33,600 nt of DNA, taken from NCBI GenBank assembly GCA_020049045.1, contig JAIFLN010000167.1:1-33600 (forward strand), given 5' to 3'. Below the pieces are notes generated by a model. The model did not search any database and was not told the DNA's origin. It worked only from the letters and a program-made list of their open reading frames with translations. Source of the stretch: Spirochaetota bacterium (GTDB taxonomy: Bacteria > Spirochaetota > Spirochaetia > JABEVK01). Position 1 is the stretch's first letter. Every line of letters begins with the position of its first letter. The position numbers were made by a program, and so were the translations under genes. Below, piece after piece: positions 7,709 to 15,821 of the stretch.

Positions 7709-9649
7709 CTATTTTCTCCGGCGGGGTTCACCCAGGTACCAATACGTCTTCTTGGCAAGGCCATTGCCGTTCCACCAGCGGTGGAGCCAGGGCATGATCC
7801 AGGCATCGAGACCCAGCACGCGACCAGCGCCACCCAGAACCGTTACCGAGGCAAGAATCATCCACGCGGTATTCCAGGTGAAGTAGCCGGCCAGGGTGAA
7901 GTTCAGACACAGGACGAGAGACGCCACACCGGCAACCCAGGTGAAGGTTCCACCCAGAAGCGCCAAAGCAACAGCACCTTCAAAGCCGACAACCATGTAC
8001 TGAAGCAGCACGTAATTCACGTTGGCCAAGACGTTGTCCATAAACCACTGCATCCACTGAACCAGGAACAAGTCCTTGGGAAGGATGGGGTTGGCCATCG
8101 AAGCCAGCAGATCGATTCCCTGTTCGGCACCGGCAGCAACCTCTTCGGCGACTTCACTGGCGGCAGTTGCGGCATCCTCAGGGGGAGTCCAACCGGCCTG
8201 TACCACGCCGGGAGAGAACATCCAGCTGCTCACGGGGCCCTTGGCAGGGTCGAGCCAGCCCTTAAACACCTTTTCTAGAACCTCGACCACCCACATGGCA
8301 CCCAATCCGACACGGATGGGAAGCAGCCAGTACGTAGGGGTCTTGTTGGCCAGCTGGTTGCCCACCTGACTGCGGCCGTTCTTCACCACAAAGAAGTGGT
8401 GCTGAGCGTATTCCCAACAGGCGTTGACACCGGCCACTTCCCACAAATAGTGGAAATTGACCAGGTGTTTCATGGCCATGGCCATAAACCCGGTCAGCAC
8501 CATACCCATCACATGGGCAACGGCGAACTTGCTTCCCACCGACACCATGAACCCATGGTAGTTCGATTTGAAGGGCTTCTTGCTTTCACCCTTGATGTCG
8601 GCGGCTATGTTATGGGCGGCGCATTCGGCGGTCTGAAGAGCCGTTTCCACCACTTGGGGCAGGGTGCGGTTCTTCTCGCTGTACCACAAAACGTCGCCGA
8701 CAACGTACACATTGTCATACTCGACCGACTGCATGAATTCGTTGGAGCGCAGGCGGCATTTTTTCAGAATATTGAACTTGAGGTTGGTTTCTTCTTCGTT
8801 GAGGGAAGATTTTCCATGCTCTTTGCCGCCGGTAAAGTCGAGCTTGCCGGCAAATTCGCACCCGCGGACACCGCAGGTCCAAATCAGGGTGTCGCTTTCA
8901 ATGACATGGCCGCCCTTGACGGTGATGCCGTCGGCCCGCACCTCGGTGATGGGGGTGTTCAAATGGATGACCGCACCTTTCTTGGCCAGGAACTTCATGG
9001 TGTTTTCGCGAAGTTTTTTGGGAAGAATGGGCAGAATTTCGGTCATGGCCTCGACCAGAACAATGGAGACCTCGGCCTCGTCGATGCCGAAGCGATGGCA
9101 GAGCGGACCCTTCCACTCCAGCAGCTCTCCCAGCATTTCCATGCCTGTGAAACCTGCCCCGGCAACGGTAAAGGTCAGTTCCCGGCGGCGGCGGGCGGCA
9201 TTGGGTTCGCGGCTGGCCTTGAGGAACTGATCTTCGATGTGGCGCCGAAGCACCACAGCGTCATCATAGCTCCAGAGACTGAAGGAGTGATCCTTGGCAC
9301 CGGGAATTCCGAAATACTCGGGCTCGGCACCCGGTCCCATGACCAGGTAGTCGTAAGCGTACTGACCTTCTTTGCCAACCAGAACCTTGTCACCAAACTT
9401 GACATCGGTGATGGTTTCGATTTTGACATCGACACGGGTTCCCCCGAAGATCTTCGCCAGACTGACTTGAACGCTCTCGGGTTCAGTCCGTCCGCCGGCC
9501 ACCTCATGGAGCTCGGTCATCAGGGTGTGGAAGGGGTTACGGTCGAACAAAGTGATTTCAACATCTTTGTCCTTCTTGAAAATCTTGTGGAGGGTCTTGG
9601 CTGCGGCGACTCCGCCATAACCACCCCCCAAAATTGCAATCTTTTTCAT
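7709..9649 (-). CDS. Type II NADH dehydrogenase-like flavoprotein fused to DoxX-like membrane domain
   Basis: The 646-residue protein has two parts. Residues 1 to about 420 form a two-dinucleotide-fold flavoprotein: FAD motif ILGGGYGG (6-13), NAD motif VAGAGFTGME (about 165), and NVYVVGDV contacting FAD near 320. This matches NDH-2 enzymes, which pass electrons from NADH to quinone without pumping protons. From about 440 a membrane region begins (WLLPIRVGLGAMWVVEVL), then a polar Ala/Glu-rich insert and at least three more helices, resembling DoxX/DoxD. Normal NDH-2 is about 400-450 residues, so this is a real fusion in one frame. AGGAG precedes the ATG. It lies 15 nt after jag. Confidence 0.85.
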   Translation of the reverse strand: MKKIAILGGGYGGVAAAKTLHKIFKKDKDVEITLFDRNPFHTLMTELHEVAGGRTEPESVQVSLAKIFGGTRVDVKIETITDVKFGDKVLVGKEGQYAYDYLVMGPGAEPEYFGIPGAKDHSFSLWSYDDAVVLRRHIEDQFLKASREPNAARRRRELTFTVAGAGFTGMEMLGELLEWKGPLCHRFGIDEAEVSIVLVEAMTEILPILPKKLRENTMKFLAKKGAVIHLNTPITEVRADGITVKGGHVIESDTLIWTCGVRGCEFAGKLDFTGGKEHGKSSLNEEETNLKFNILKKCRLRSNEFMQSVEYDNVYVVGDVLWYSEKNRTLPQVVETALQTAECAAHNIAADIKGESKKPFKSNYHGFMVSVGSKFAVAHVMGMVLTGFMAMAMKHLVNFHYLWEVAGVNACWEYAQHHFFVVKNGRSQVGNQLANKTPTYWLLPIRVGLGAMWVVEVLEKVFKGWLDPAKGPVSSWMFSPGVVQAGWTPPEDAATAASEVAEEVAAGAEQGIDLLASMANPILPKDLFLVQWMQWFMDNVLANVNYVLLQYMVVGFEGAVALALLGGTFTWVAGVASLVLCLNFTLAGYFTWNTAWMILASVTVLGGAGRVLGLDAWIMPWLHRWWNGNGLAKKTYWYLGEPRRRK

Positions 9650-9664
9650 GTCAGCTCCTTTCTC

Positions 9665-10330
9665 TCAGTGTTCAACGAAACTAACTCGTACCTGCTTGAT
9701 CAGGCCGTCACCCTCACTCTCGGTGTGGATGTCGTCCATATCGCCCAGGGCGGTGTGGATCAACCGCCGTTCAAACGGATTCATCGGCTCGAGCAGTTTG
9801 CTCATCCGCGTCCTGCGGACCTGCTGAGCAGTCTTGATGGCCAGTCGGACCAGGTGGTCTTCGCGGCGGTTGCGGTAATTCTCACTGTCGAGAACCACCT
9901 TGAGCGAACGCTGGTCCTCTTCGGCCAGGTTTCCGGCGTAGACATTCACCAGCACCTGAAGAGCGTCGAGGTTCTTGCCGTGTTTGCCGATCAGCAGGTT
10001 GGCATCGGGGCTGTTCAGATCGAGGAACAGCTTTGTCCCCTCCTGACCGGTGACCGTGACGCGGCCGCTGAAGCCCATTTTCCGCACAACGGTCTCGACA
10101 AAGACGCAGAGCTTTTTTTCCAGCTCAGGATCGGATTCGTAGTCGGCGGGGCCGGCTTCATCACCCTCCTCCTCGACATGGATGCGAATCTTCACCTTGC
10201 CCTTGGTGAACAACCCCTTGCGGGCTTCTTCCATGACCTCGACGTCAAATTCATTCTCGTCGAGTCCCAGCTCGGCCATAGCTTTGGCAATGGCTTCCTG
10301 TTCGGTCTTACCTTCAAATTCGTGAATCAT
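9665..10330 (-). CDS. jag: RNA-binding protein Jag/KhpB
   Basis: The 221-residue protein has the classic three-part layout: Jag-N domain (res 1-52, ending GLFTKGKVKIRI), a KH domain with the GxxG loop in LLIGKHGKNLDALQ (about 115), and a C-terminal R3H domain (NPFERRLIHTAL, then HTESEGDG). Homologues bind many small RNAs and affect cell division and envelope growth. Placement right after yidC is conserved across bacteria. GAGGAAC precedes the ATG and the yidC stop is 9 nt upstream, so the two are in one operon. Confidence 0.95.
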   Translation of the reverse strand: MIHEFEGKTEQEAIAKAMAELGLDENEFDVEVMEEARKGLFTKGKVKIRIHVEEEGDEAGPADYESDPELEKKLCVFVETVVRKMGFSGRVTVTGQEGTKLFLDLNSPDANLLIGKHGKNLDALQVLVNVYAGNLAEEDQRSLKVVLDSENYRNRREDHLVRLAIKTAQQVRRTRMSKLLEPMNPFERRLIHTALGDMDDIHTESEGDGLIKQVRVSFVEH

Positions 10331-10339
10331 GGGCGTTCC

Positions 10340-12100
10340 TCACTTCGAAATCTTGTTTCCGGGCTTTTTGGGGGCCAGCTTCAGATTGGGTTTTCCCGTG
10401 GTGACGGGAACCTTCTTGAAGTGGGTGTTGATATACCACTGCTGGCCGACGGTCAAAATGTTCTGAACGCACCAGTACACCATCAACCCCGAGGGCATTT
10501 CATACAGCATAAAGAAGAAGATGAACGGCAAACCGAACGTCATGATCTTCATCTGGCTGTTCATACCGCCGGTGGGCTGGCTCAGCACCGAGGTCCACAC
10601 CTGAGTTCCCACCATCACAAAGGGCAAAATGCGGAAGTCGGTCCAGTTCAGCAGGGGAAGCACAAAGCCACCCCAGTTCCAAACCGAGTCAGGAAGGGAA
10701 AGGTCGGGAATCCAGCCGGGGATAAACATGGCCCCGCGAAGGTCAAAGTGGGTGTTGAACAAACCGTAGAGCGCAAAGAACACCGGGATCTGCAGAAGCA
10801 TGGGCAGACAACCGCCCAACGGATTGACCCCCTCTTTCTGATACAGGCCCATGGTCTGTTCATTGAGTTTCTTGGGATCGTCCTTGTACTTTTCCTGCAG
10901 TTCTTTGAGCTTGGGCTGCAGACTCTGCATGGCGGCGTTGGCGCGATAGCTTTTGGCCGTCAGCGGCCAAGTAGCCAGCTTGATGAGGATGGTCAGCAAG
11001 ATGATGGCCACACCCCAGTTGGGCAACAGGAAGTAGAAGCCCTGGAGTCCCCACTTCAGCAGCACTTCGAGCCAGCCCAACAGGAAGTTGTCTTCCATGG
11101 CCCGTTCCAGCTTCAAGCTGCTCAGGCCAAATTCATTGGTACCACCGTCGTTATACTTGGCAAGAGCCTTTTCTTCCTTGGGTCCCACATAGAAGAAGAA
11201 CGTGTCGACAGTCGTTGAACTCTTGAGACCCGGGCGGCTGAAGGCCAACCGGCTGACCTCGGTATCTCCGGTGCGCAGCTTGTTGGAAACAATGGTCTTA
11301 TAGGTGGTGCTGTCGGGAATGCCGACCACGGCAAAGTACTTGCCGACAACAGCCGCCCATTTCAGACTGGTTTCGGTAACCTTTGTTTCACGGTTCAACC
11401 CGTCTTCCTGCCGATCGGTGCCGTTGAATTTGTAGTACTTGCGAAACTCCTGCGTCCCGTCCAGCTTGGTGAAGTGCGGTCCCAGCTGGGGACCATAGCT
11501 CAGCGTATACGCAACCTGATCCAGACTCAGAACGGGAAGTGATCCATTGGCCGAAACAATCCCAACCTCAACCTTGATCAGATACTCGTCGGGTTGAAGG
11601 GTAAAGGTCTTGGAAAAAGCAAACAGGGCACCATTTTTGTCGGCAAAACTCCGGGTGAATTTCCAGGAAAGGGCCCCGGTCTGACTGACTTCGAAGGGAA
11701 CCTTGAGCGCCTCGGCATCAAACCCGCCGAAACTGGTTTCAAAGGCCGAACCGGTACCCCATTGAGCATTGACCATCTGCACAGGTTTACCGCTTTCCAG
11801 GTGTCGCTTCAGCTCGATCGACTTGGCTACAGCACCCTCGTTGCTCAGGGTCACCCGCATGACATTGTTTTCTATGGTGACCGTGCGTGAGGCAATCTCA
11901 ACATCGGCCGCCTGAATATCAGCACCACCGGCGGCTGCCACGGGGGTGGGGGCTCCTGGCGTAACGGGTGTTTCCGTTTTACCGGTAACCTCGTTTGCCA
12001 CGGGCGTCTGCTGCCGCGGCCAAAAAACTTCCTGCAGCACAAAGCTGCCAGATACAACGACGACCGATAAAACGATCGCCAACAGGGTACGCTTGTCCAT
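10340..12100 (-). CDS. yidC: Membrane protein insertase YidC
   Basis: The 586-residue insertase places proteins in the inner membrane, with or without SecYEG. An N-terminal signal-anchor helix (res 6-26) is followed by a large periplasmic domain (about 50-360) typical of diderm bacteria, then the conserved core from FLLGWLEVLLKWGLQGFYFLLPNWG with five hydrophobic helices, including NPLGGCLPMLLQIPVFFALYG. A basic tail ends the protein. The start is ATG 12100, preceded by AGGAG that overlaps the yidD stop; 17 upstream in-frame codons are ignored for that reason. Neighbours rpmH-rnpA-yidD-yidC-jag follow the usual order. Confidence 0.96.
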   Translation of the reverse strand: MDKRTLLAIVLSVVVVSGSFVLQEVFWPRQQTPVANEVTGKTETPVTPGAPTPVAAAGGADIQAADVEIASRTVTIENNVMRVTLSNEGAVAKSIELKRHLESGKPVQMVNAQWGTGSAFETSFGGFDAEALKVPFEVSQTGALSWKFTRSFADKNGALFAFSKTFTLQPDEYLIKVEVGIVSANGSLPVLSLDQVAYTLSYGPQLGPHFTKLDGTQEFRKYYKFNGTDRQEDGLNRETKVTETSLKWAAVVGKYFAVVGIPDSTTYKTIVSNKLRTGDTEVSRLAFSRPGLKSSTTVDTFFFYVGPKEEKALAKYNDGGTNEFGLSSLKLERAMEDNFLLGWLEVLLKWGLQGFYFLLPNWGVAIILLTILIKLATWPLTAKSYRANAAMQSLQPKLKELQEKYKDDPKKLNEQTMGLYQKEGVNPLGGCLPMLLQIPVFFALYGLFNTHFDLRGAMFIPGWIPDLSLPDSVWNWGGFVLPLLNWTDFRILPFVMVGTQVWTSVLSQPTGGMNSQMKIMTFGLPFIFFFMLYEMPSGLMVYWCVQNILTVGQQWYINTHFKKVPVTTGKPNLKLAPKKPGNKISK

Positions 12101-12108
12101 GGACACTC

Positions 12109-12393
12109 CTAGGGCACGGGATCGTAACCCCCCGGATGGCCTGGGTGGCACCGGAGGATGCGTTTCACAGTCAGAACGGAGCCCCGGAAGGCTCCGTGTT
12201 TTTTGACCGCTTCCAGGCCGTAAAGAGAACAGCTCGGTGTGTAGCGGCAGGAGGGGGGGAACAGAGACGAAAAACCATAACGGTAAACGTTAATCAGAAA
12301 TCTGAGGAAGAGACCGAGGAACCAGCTCCAGAATCCCAGCTTTGCCGGCGAGATGGAGGAATTGGCGTTCTCGATCCTGGTACTCGAATTCAC
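12109..12393 (-). CDS. yidD: Membrane protein insertion efficiency factor YidD, start uncertain
   Basis: The conserved part is clear: [23 protein letters not shown] followed by [20 protein letters not shown] and [14 protein letters not shown], with the paired Cys region typical of YidD. The family is about 70-85 residues long, which would put the start near codons 12339-12297, yet there is no ATG, GTG or TTG there. The nearest standard codon in frame is GTG 12393, used here (94 residues); CTG 12339 would give a more typical length of 76. No Shine-Dalgarno is seen for either. The 5' part overlaps rnpA in another frame, so translation is probably coupled to rnpA. Confidence 0.8.
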   Translation of the reverse strand: MNSSTRIENANSSISPAKLGFWSWFLGLFLRFLINVYRYGFSSLFPPSCRYTPSCSLYGLEAVKKHGAFRGSVLTVKRILRCHPGHPGGYDPVP

Positions 12394-12664
12394 CGGGATA
12401 GACGAGGAAAACCAAATCATAGCCCGGTTTGATCCGGTGTTTGTGCAGGCGGAAAATTTCCCTGACCTGCCGTTTTGCACGGTTTCTTTCAACTGCATTT
12501 CCGAATTTCTTGGATAAGCTGACACCAAATCTCAGTTTGTCCAAGGAATTCGAAAGAACGGCCAGCTTCGCCCCCTGACAGCCTTGCTTCAGGGGGGAAC
12601 CGAACACTCGCCGAAATTCTTCGCTCTTCTTGAGGCGTTCGGCCTTAGAAAGGCTTCTTTTCAT
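12290..12664 (-). CDS. rnpA: Ribonuclease P protein component
   Basis: The 124-residue basic protein assists the RNase P RNA in maturing tRNA 5' ends. The RNR signature is present as [13 protein letters not shown] (about res 60-72), and the N-terminus [17 protein letters not shown] fits the family. Its start codon lies 20 nt inside rpmH and its 3' end overlaps yidD, giving three nested translation units. The nearest ATG is used; no independent Shine-Dalgarno is clear, consistent with coupling to rpmH. Confidence 0.93.
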   Translation of the reverse strand: MKRSLSKAERLKKSEEFRRVFGSPLKQGCQGAKLAVLSNSLDKLRFGVSLSKKFGNAVERNRAKRQVREIFRLHKHRIKPGYDLVFLVYPGEFEYQDRERQFLHLAGKAGILELVPRSLPQISD

Positions 12665-12800
12665 CGGAAACGCTGAGCTTCTTGCGGCCCTTTTGCCGAC
12701 GGCGGGCGAGCACTGCGCGGCCCCCGCGGGTGGCCATGCGGGCGCGGAATCCGAAAGTCCTCACACGTTTGGTCCGACTCGGTTGATAAGTTCTTTTCAC
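12645..12800 (-). CDS. rpmH: Ribosomal protein bL34 with short C-terminal extension
   Basis: A 51-residue frame starts at GTG 12800 with GGAGG seven nt upstream. It reads [18 protein letters not shown], then [20 protein letters not shown] and RKKLSV, which is unmistakably bL34 of the large subunit. Standard bL34 ends near RKKLSV at 44-46 residues; here the frame goes on for SDEKKPF, overlapping the first 20 nt of rnpA. The overlap should couple synthesis of bL34 and RnpA. It is probably transcribed together with the upstream tRNA-Pro. Confidence 0.93.
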   Translation of the reverse strand: MKRTYQPSRTKRVRTFGFRARMATRGGRAVLARRRQKGRKKLSVSDEKKPF

Positions 12801-12830
12801 TTTCAACCCTCCTTCACAAAAAAAATGACT

Positions 12831-12902
12831 TCGGGATGACTGGATTTGAACCAGCGACCCTCACGTCCCGAACGTGATGCGCTACCCCTGCGCTACATCC
12901 CG
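12831..12902 (-). tRNA. tRNA-Pro (anticodon CGG)
   Basis: A 72-nt cloverleaf on the minus strand. Acceptor CGGGATG pairs with CATCCCG, the D arm is GCGC-AGGGGTA-GCGC, the anticodon arm is TCACG-TTCGGGA-CGTGA with anticodon CGG (reads CCG), and the T arm is CTGG-TTCAAAT-CCAG within its usual context. C1-G72 with discriminator A is typical of bacterial tRNA-Pro. The 3' CCA is not encoded. Confidence 0.93.
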
Positions 12903-12920
12903 ATAAGTAGACAGGTTGAG

Positions 12921-12949
12921 AGCATACTGGAATCCCCAGCCTTTGACTA
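12921..12949 (-). promoter_or_regulatory. Candidate promoter of tRNA-Pro/rpmH operon
   Basis: On the minus strand, TAGTCA (12949-12944) and TATGCT (12926-12921) have a 17-nt spacer. The predicted start lies about 12 nt before the mature tRNA-Pro 5' end. The -35 overlaps the stop codon of the DUF721 gene. Confidence 0.4.
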
Positions 12950-13408
12950 GACCGATTTTTCCCCACCAGGGGCTTTTTTCCGGATCAATGCCTCCAAATC
13001 CGCCAGGATGGTATCAAGCTGGGCCTTCTCCGCCGGGCTCAAATCGGGTTTCACAGGTTCCGGCATCACAACATTGGGTCGTTCCACCTGGTCTCCGGCC
13101 TTGGGAAGCCTAAACTGAACAGCCTTGATCTTCAGCACGGGAAAGGCGCGGTCCAGTCGTTCCACCAGCTCTCCCTGATGCCATTGAAGCAGTTGCAACC
13201 AGGCCGGATGATCGGCTTCCACCGTCAAAACACCACCCACCAACGCAGAAATCCGGCAGTGCGCTCCGGGGTTCCGCTTATGAAGACCGGGGATTGAGGA
13301 AAGAATTTCACCCCAGCGGTTCACCACGGGAATCAATTCCTGCACTCCGGACGGTGCGTGGCGCTGAAGGAGAGTTTCAAGGTAGCGTTGTCGTCTGTCA
13401 GCGTCCAT
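12947..13408 (-). CDS. DUF721 protein, DciA-like
   Basis: A 153-residue protein whose first 100 residues match DUF721: WGEILSSIPGLHKRNPGAHCRI, then LTVEADHPAWLQLLQWHQGELV and VLKIKAVQFRLP. The family includes DciA, which helps load the replicative helicase in bacteria without DnaC/DnaI. Its place directly after recF, overlapping recF by 11 nt, supports a role in replication. The C-terminal 50 residues are Pro- and charge-rich and probably flexible. ATG 13408 is the only reasonable start. Confidence 0.82.
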   Translation of the reverse strand: MDADRRQRYLETLLQRHAPSGVQELIPVVNRWGEILSSIPGLHKRNPGAHCRISALVGGVLTVEADHPAWLQLLQWHQGELVERLDRAFPVLKIKAVQFRLPKAGDQVERPNVVMPEPVKPDLSPAEKAQLDTILADLEALIRKKAPGGEKSV

Positions 13409-14498
13409 CCAAACCAGAATACGCCGTAGAGCGCCCCCCGTCCACCCGCAGACGCAAGGGGTCTGCCTGGGAATTCAGGTCCAGGGGTTGCTCCGGGAGG
13501 AAGGTAAAAAAGGCCTGTTCAAAAGCAGGAAGGTTGGCCAAGACGCGGCTACGTCGTTCTCCATCGAGCTCCAGCAGCACGTCGTCGAGTAGAAGCAGGG
13601 GCTTGCGGCCGGTTTTTTGCAGCGAGAGCGTCGCCTGGGCGATGCGCAGCAGCAGCGACAGCAGCCTCACCTGCCCCGTCGAGGCATGGTCGGCAAAATT
13701 GCGGCCGCCCAACTGAAAACCAAACCGGTCGCGATGGGGGCCAGTGGCCGTGAAACCCAAACGGGCGTCCTGGCTTCGAGAATCTGCCAGACGTCGCACA
13801 ACTCCCGCCTCGTCTTCCTTCCACGAGGGCAGATGTTTGAGTTTGCATTCCCCGTCCAGACCCGAGATTTCCGAAAAAAGACGGGTGAAGAGCGGGTTGA
13901 AATCTTCCACAGCCTGCCCGCGCAACTTGGTAATCTCCAAGCCCGTCGTGGCTAGCTGCTGCTCGTAGACTTCGAGGACCAGCGGGTCGTACGAAGACTG
14001 AACCAGCAAGGTGTTGCGGATTTTCAGAATTTTCCGGTAATGCCGGAGGGTGTCGATGTAGAGCACGTCGAACAGCGAAAGTGTCTGATCAAAAAAATAC
14101 CGCTGGAATTCCGGCCCCCCAGAAACAAATTGGTAGTCTTCGTGGGTAAAGGCCACACAGGGCAGCTGGCGGACCAGTTCTTTTCGGTCACGCACAATCT
14201 CGCCGTTGACAAGAATTTCCTTGCGTTGGGTGGTCAGCTTGACAGAAACCTCGGCTGGGCGGCCGGAAAACAATCCCGAGCCGCGCGCCGAAAATTCCTG
14301 TGTTCCATGCAGACAAAGCTTTTTTTCGTTCTTGGTGCGAAAAGAGGAGCCGTAACAGAGCAGGTAAATTCCTTCAAGAAAATTGGTTTTACCCTGGCCA
14401 TTGTTGCCCGTAAGAATCACCTCTTTCGAGGCACCTAAGTCAACAATGTCATTTGTCCAATTACGGAACTGGTAAAACCTGACCTGCTCAAAACCCAC
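13398..14498 (-). CDS. recF: DNA replication/repair protein RecF
   Basis: The 366-residue SMC-like ATPase helps RecOR load RecA at single-strand gaps. It has Walker A GNNGQGKTN (res 33-41), the conserved TGPHRDRF, the ABC-type signature STGQVRLLSLLLRIAQ, and Walker B LLLLDDVLLELD. Start is GTG 14498, one nt after the dnaN stop, so it is coupled to dnaN. Length is normal. A short tail (about res 350-366) overlaps the DUF721 start. Confidence 0.95.
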   Translation of the reverse strand: MGFEQVRFYQFRNWTNDIVDLGASKEVILTGNNGQGKTNFLEGIYLLCYGSSFRTKNEKKLCLHGTQEFSARGSGLFSGRPAEVSVKLTTQRKEILVNGEIVRDRKELVRQLPCVAFTHEDYQFVSGGPEFQRYFFDQTLSLFDVLYIDTLRHYRKILKIRNTLLVQSSYDPLVLEVYEQQLATTGLEITKLRGQAVEDFNPLFTRLFSEISGLDGECKLKHLPSWKEDEAGVVRRLADSRSQDARLGFTATGPHRDRFGFQLGGRNFADHASTGQVRLLSLLLRIAQATLSLQKTGRKPLLLLDDVLLELDGERRSRVLANLPAFEQAFFTFLPEQPLDLNSQADPLRLRVDGGRSTAYSGLDGR

Positions 14499-14499
14499 T

Positions 14500-15603
14500 T
14501 CAGTCCATTTGCATCGGCATCACGATATGGAAGTAATCCTTCCTTGGATCGGTACGCAGAGTCATGGCTTTTTTAGGATCCGTAAATTCCAGGGTGATTC
14601 TATCTCCGGCCAAGACCCGCAACGGATCGGTCAAAAAGACATAGTTCAACGCCATGGTGGTCAAGGGTCCCTGGTATTCGCAAGGAATTTCTTCCTTGGC
14701 CATTCCCATTTCGCTTTCCTCGGTGTTTACCATCAAGTTGCCGTCAGAAACCGTCAGATAAATCCGCTTGGCTTTCTGTTCGGCCAACAGCGAAACGCGT
14801 TTGAGCGCCTCGATAAACTCGTCCTTTTTCAGGCCGATGGTAAAGCTCTGGCTTTCAGGAATGACGCGGGAATAGTTTGGAAACTGTCCTTCGATCAGGT
14901 TGGAGTGAATTTTCTGGTTGTCGAATTGCACGTACAACTGCTTGTCGCTGATCGCCAGGTTCATCGTTCCCTGTCCCGAGGCAAGCTTTTTAATCAAATT
15001 CAAGGCTTTGGGAGGAATAATGATTCCGGCGAATTCCGGTATTTCTGAAGCAACTGCCTTTTCGATGTAGGACAAGCGGCGACCATCTGTCGCCACCATC
15101 ACAATGCTTTCACCCTTACGCTCAAGATACACACCGTTCATGTAGTACCGGGTTTCGTCATCGCTGACGGAAAAAATCGTCTGGCCGATCATTTCCAGAA
15201 CATCTGCCTGTGGAAGAGCAAACCAAACCAAGTTTTCTGCGTCTTTGATTTCGGGGAATTTGTCGCTCGAAATACTCTTGAGTTGAAAATCAATGGAGGT
15301 GCCGACGGGTTTGATGTTCAGCTTGCCGTCACGAACTTCAAATTCCACCTCACGGTCTGGCAAGGAGCGCAGAATACCCAGCAGCTTTTCACAGTACACC
15401 GTCGTGATTCCGTTGACGCTGGCCGACACGGGAATTTTGGTTTCAAAGGCAACCTTCAGGTCAGTAGCCTTGATGGTGAGAAAGCCGTCATGAACCTCTA
15501 GAAGCACATTGCTCAAGATGGACATGGCGTTTTTCACCGAGATGATTTCCTGGGCAATGGACACTTCTTTCAGAAGGACATTCCGCTCCGAGATGAATTT
15601 CAT
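14500..15603 (-). CDS. dnaN: DNA polymerase III beta sliding clamp
   Basis: The 367-residue clamp is made of three repeated clamp folds and encircles DNA to tether polymerase III. Recognisable strings are FSVSDDETRYYMNGVYLE, VATDGRRLSY in domain 2, and the C-terminal IVMPMQMD that forms part of the peptide-binding site. GGAGAG lies ahead of the ATG. It is separated from dnaA by 218 nt that contain DnaA-box-like sequences, so it may have its own DnaA-sensitive promoter. Confidence 0.97.
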   Translation of the reverse strand: MKFISERNVLLKEVSIAQEIISVKNAMSILSNVLLEVHDGFLTIKATDLKVAFETKIPVSASVNGITTVYCEKLLGILRSLPDREVEFEVRDGKLNIKPVGTSIDFQLKSISSDKFPEIKDAENLVWFALPQADVLEMIGQTIFSVSDDETRYYMNGVYLERKGESIVMVATDGRRLSYIEKAVASEIPEFAGIIIPPKALNLIKKLASGQGTMNLAISDKQLYVQFDNQKIHSNLIEGQFPNYSRVIPESQSFTIGLKKDEFIEALKRVSLLAEQKAKRIYLTVSDGNLMVNTEESEMGMAKEEIPCEYQGPLTTMALNYVFLTDPLRVLAGDRITLEFTDPKKAMTLRTDPRKDYFHIVMPMQMD

Positions 15604-15670
15604 GGGAATCTCTCCTCTCTTCTCTTACAAAATTTAAATTCAGTAGCAGTTGTAGTAGGGGGCGTGGAAA

Positions 15671-15790
15671 TGTGGAAACATTCCCAAACTCTTACTAGAG
15701 AACACATTGACAATCCTTCCAGCTGTGGACAAGAAACCAGAGGTTTTCCACATATCCCCAAACACATCGGGTTGTCCCAGGTTTTCCACA
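15671..15790. promoter_or_regulatory. DnaA-box-like cluster between dnaA and dnaN
   Basis: Four 9-mers close to the consensus TTATCCACA occur in 120 nt. On the plus strand TTTTCCACA is at 15744-15752 and 15782-15790. On the minus strand TTGTCCACA is at 15732-15724 and GTTTCCACA at 15679-15671. They may regulate dnaN or form a second part of a bipartite origin. Confidence 0.6.
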
Positions 15791-15821
15791 GAAATATAAC
15801 AGATAAACCCCCGTTTGGAAA

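Noticed and set aside
8396-11218. A 940-codon open frame on the plus strand, the longest in the window
   Set aside because: It lies antisense to the dehydrogenase gene, jag and most of yidC, has a His/Gln/Phe-rich composition typical of the reverse complement of coding DNA, and shows no domain. The minus-strand genes are certain.
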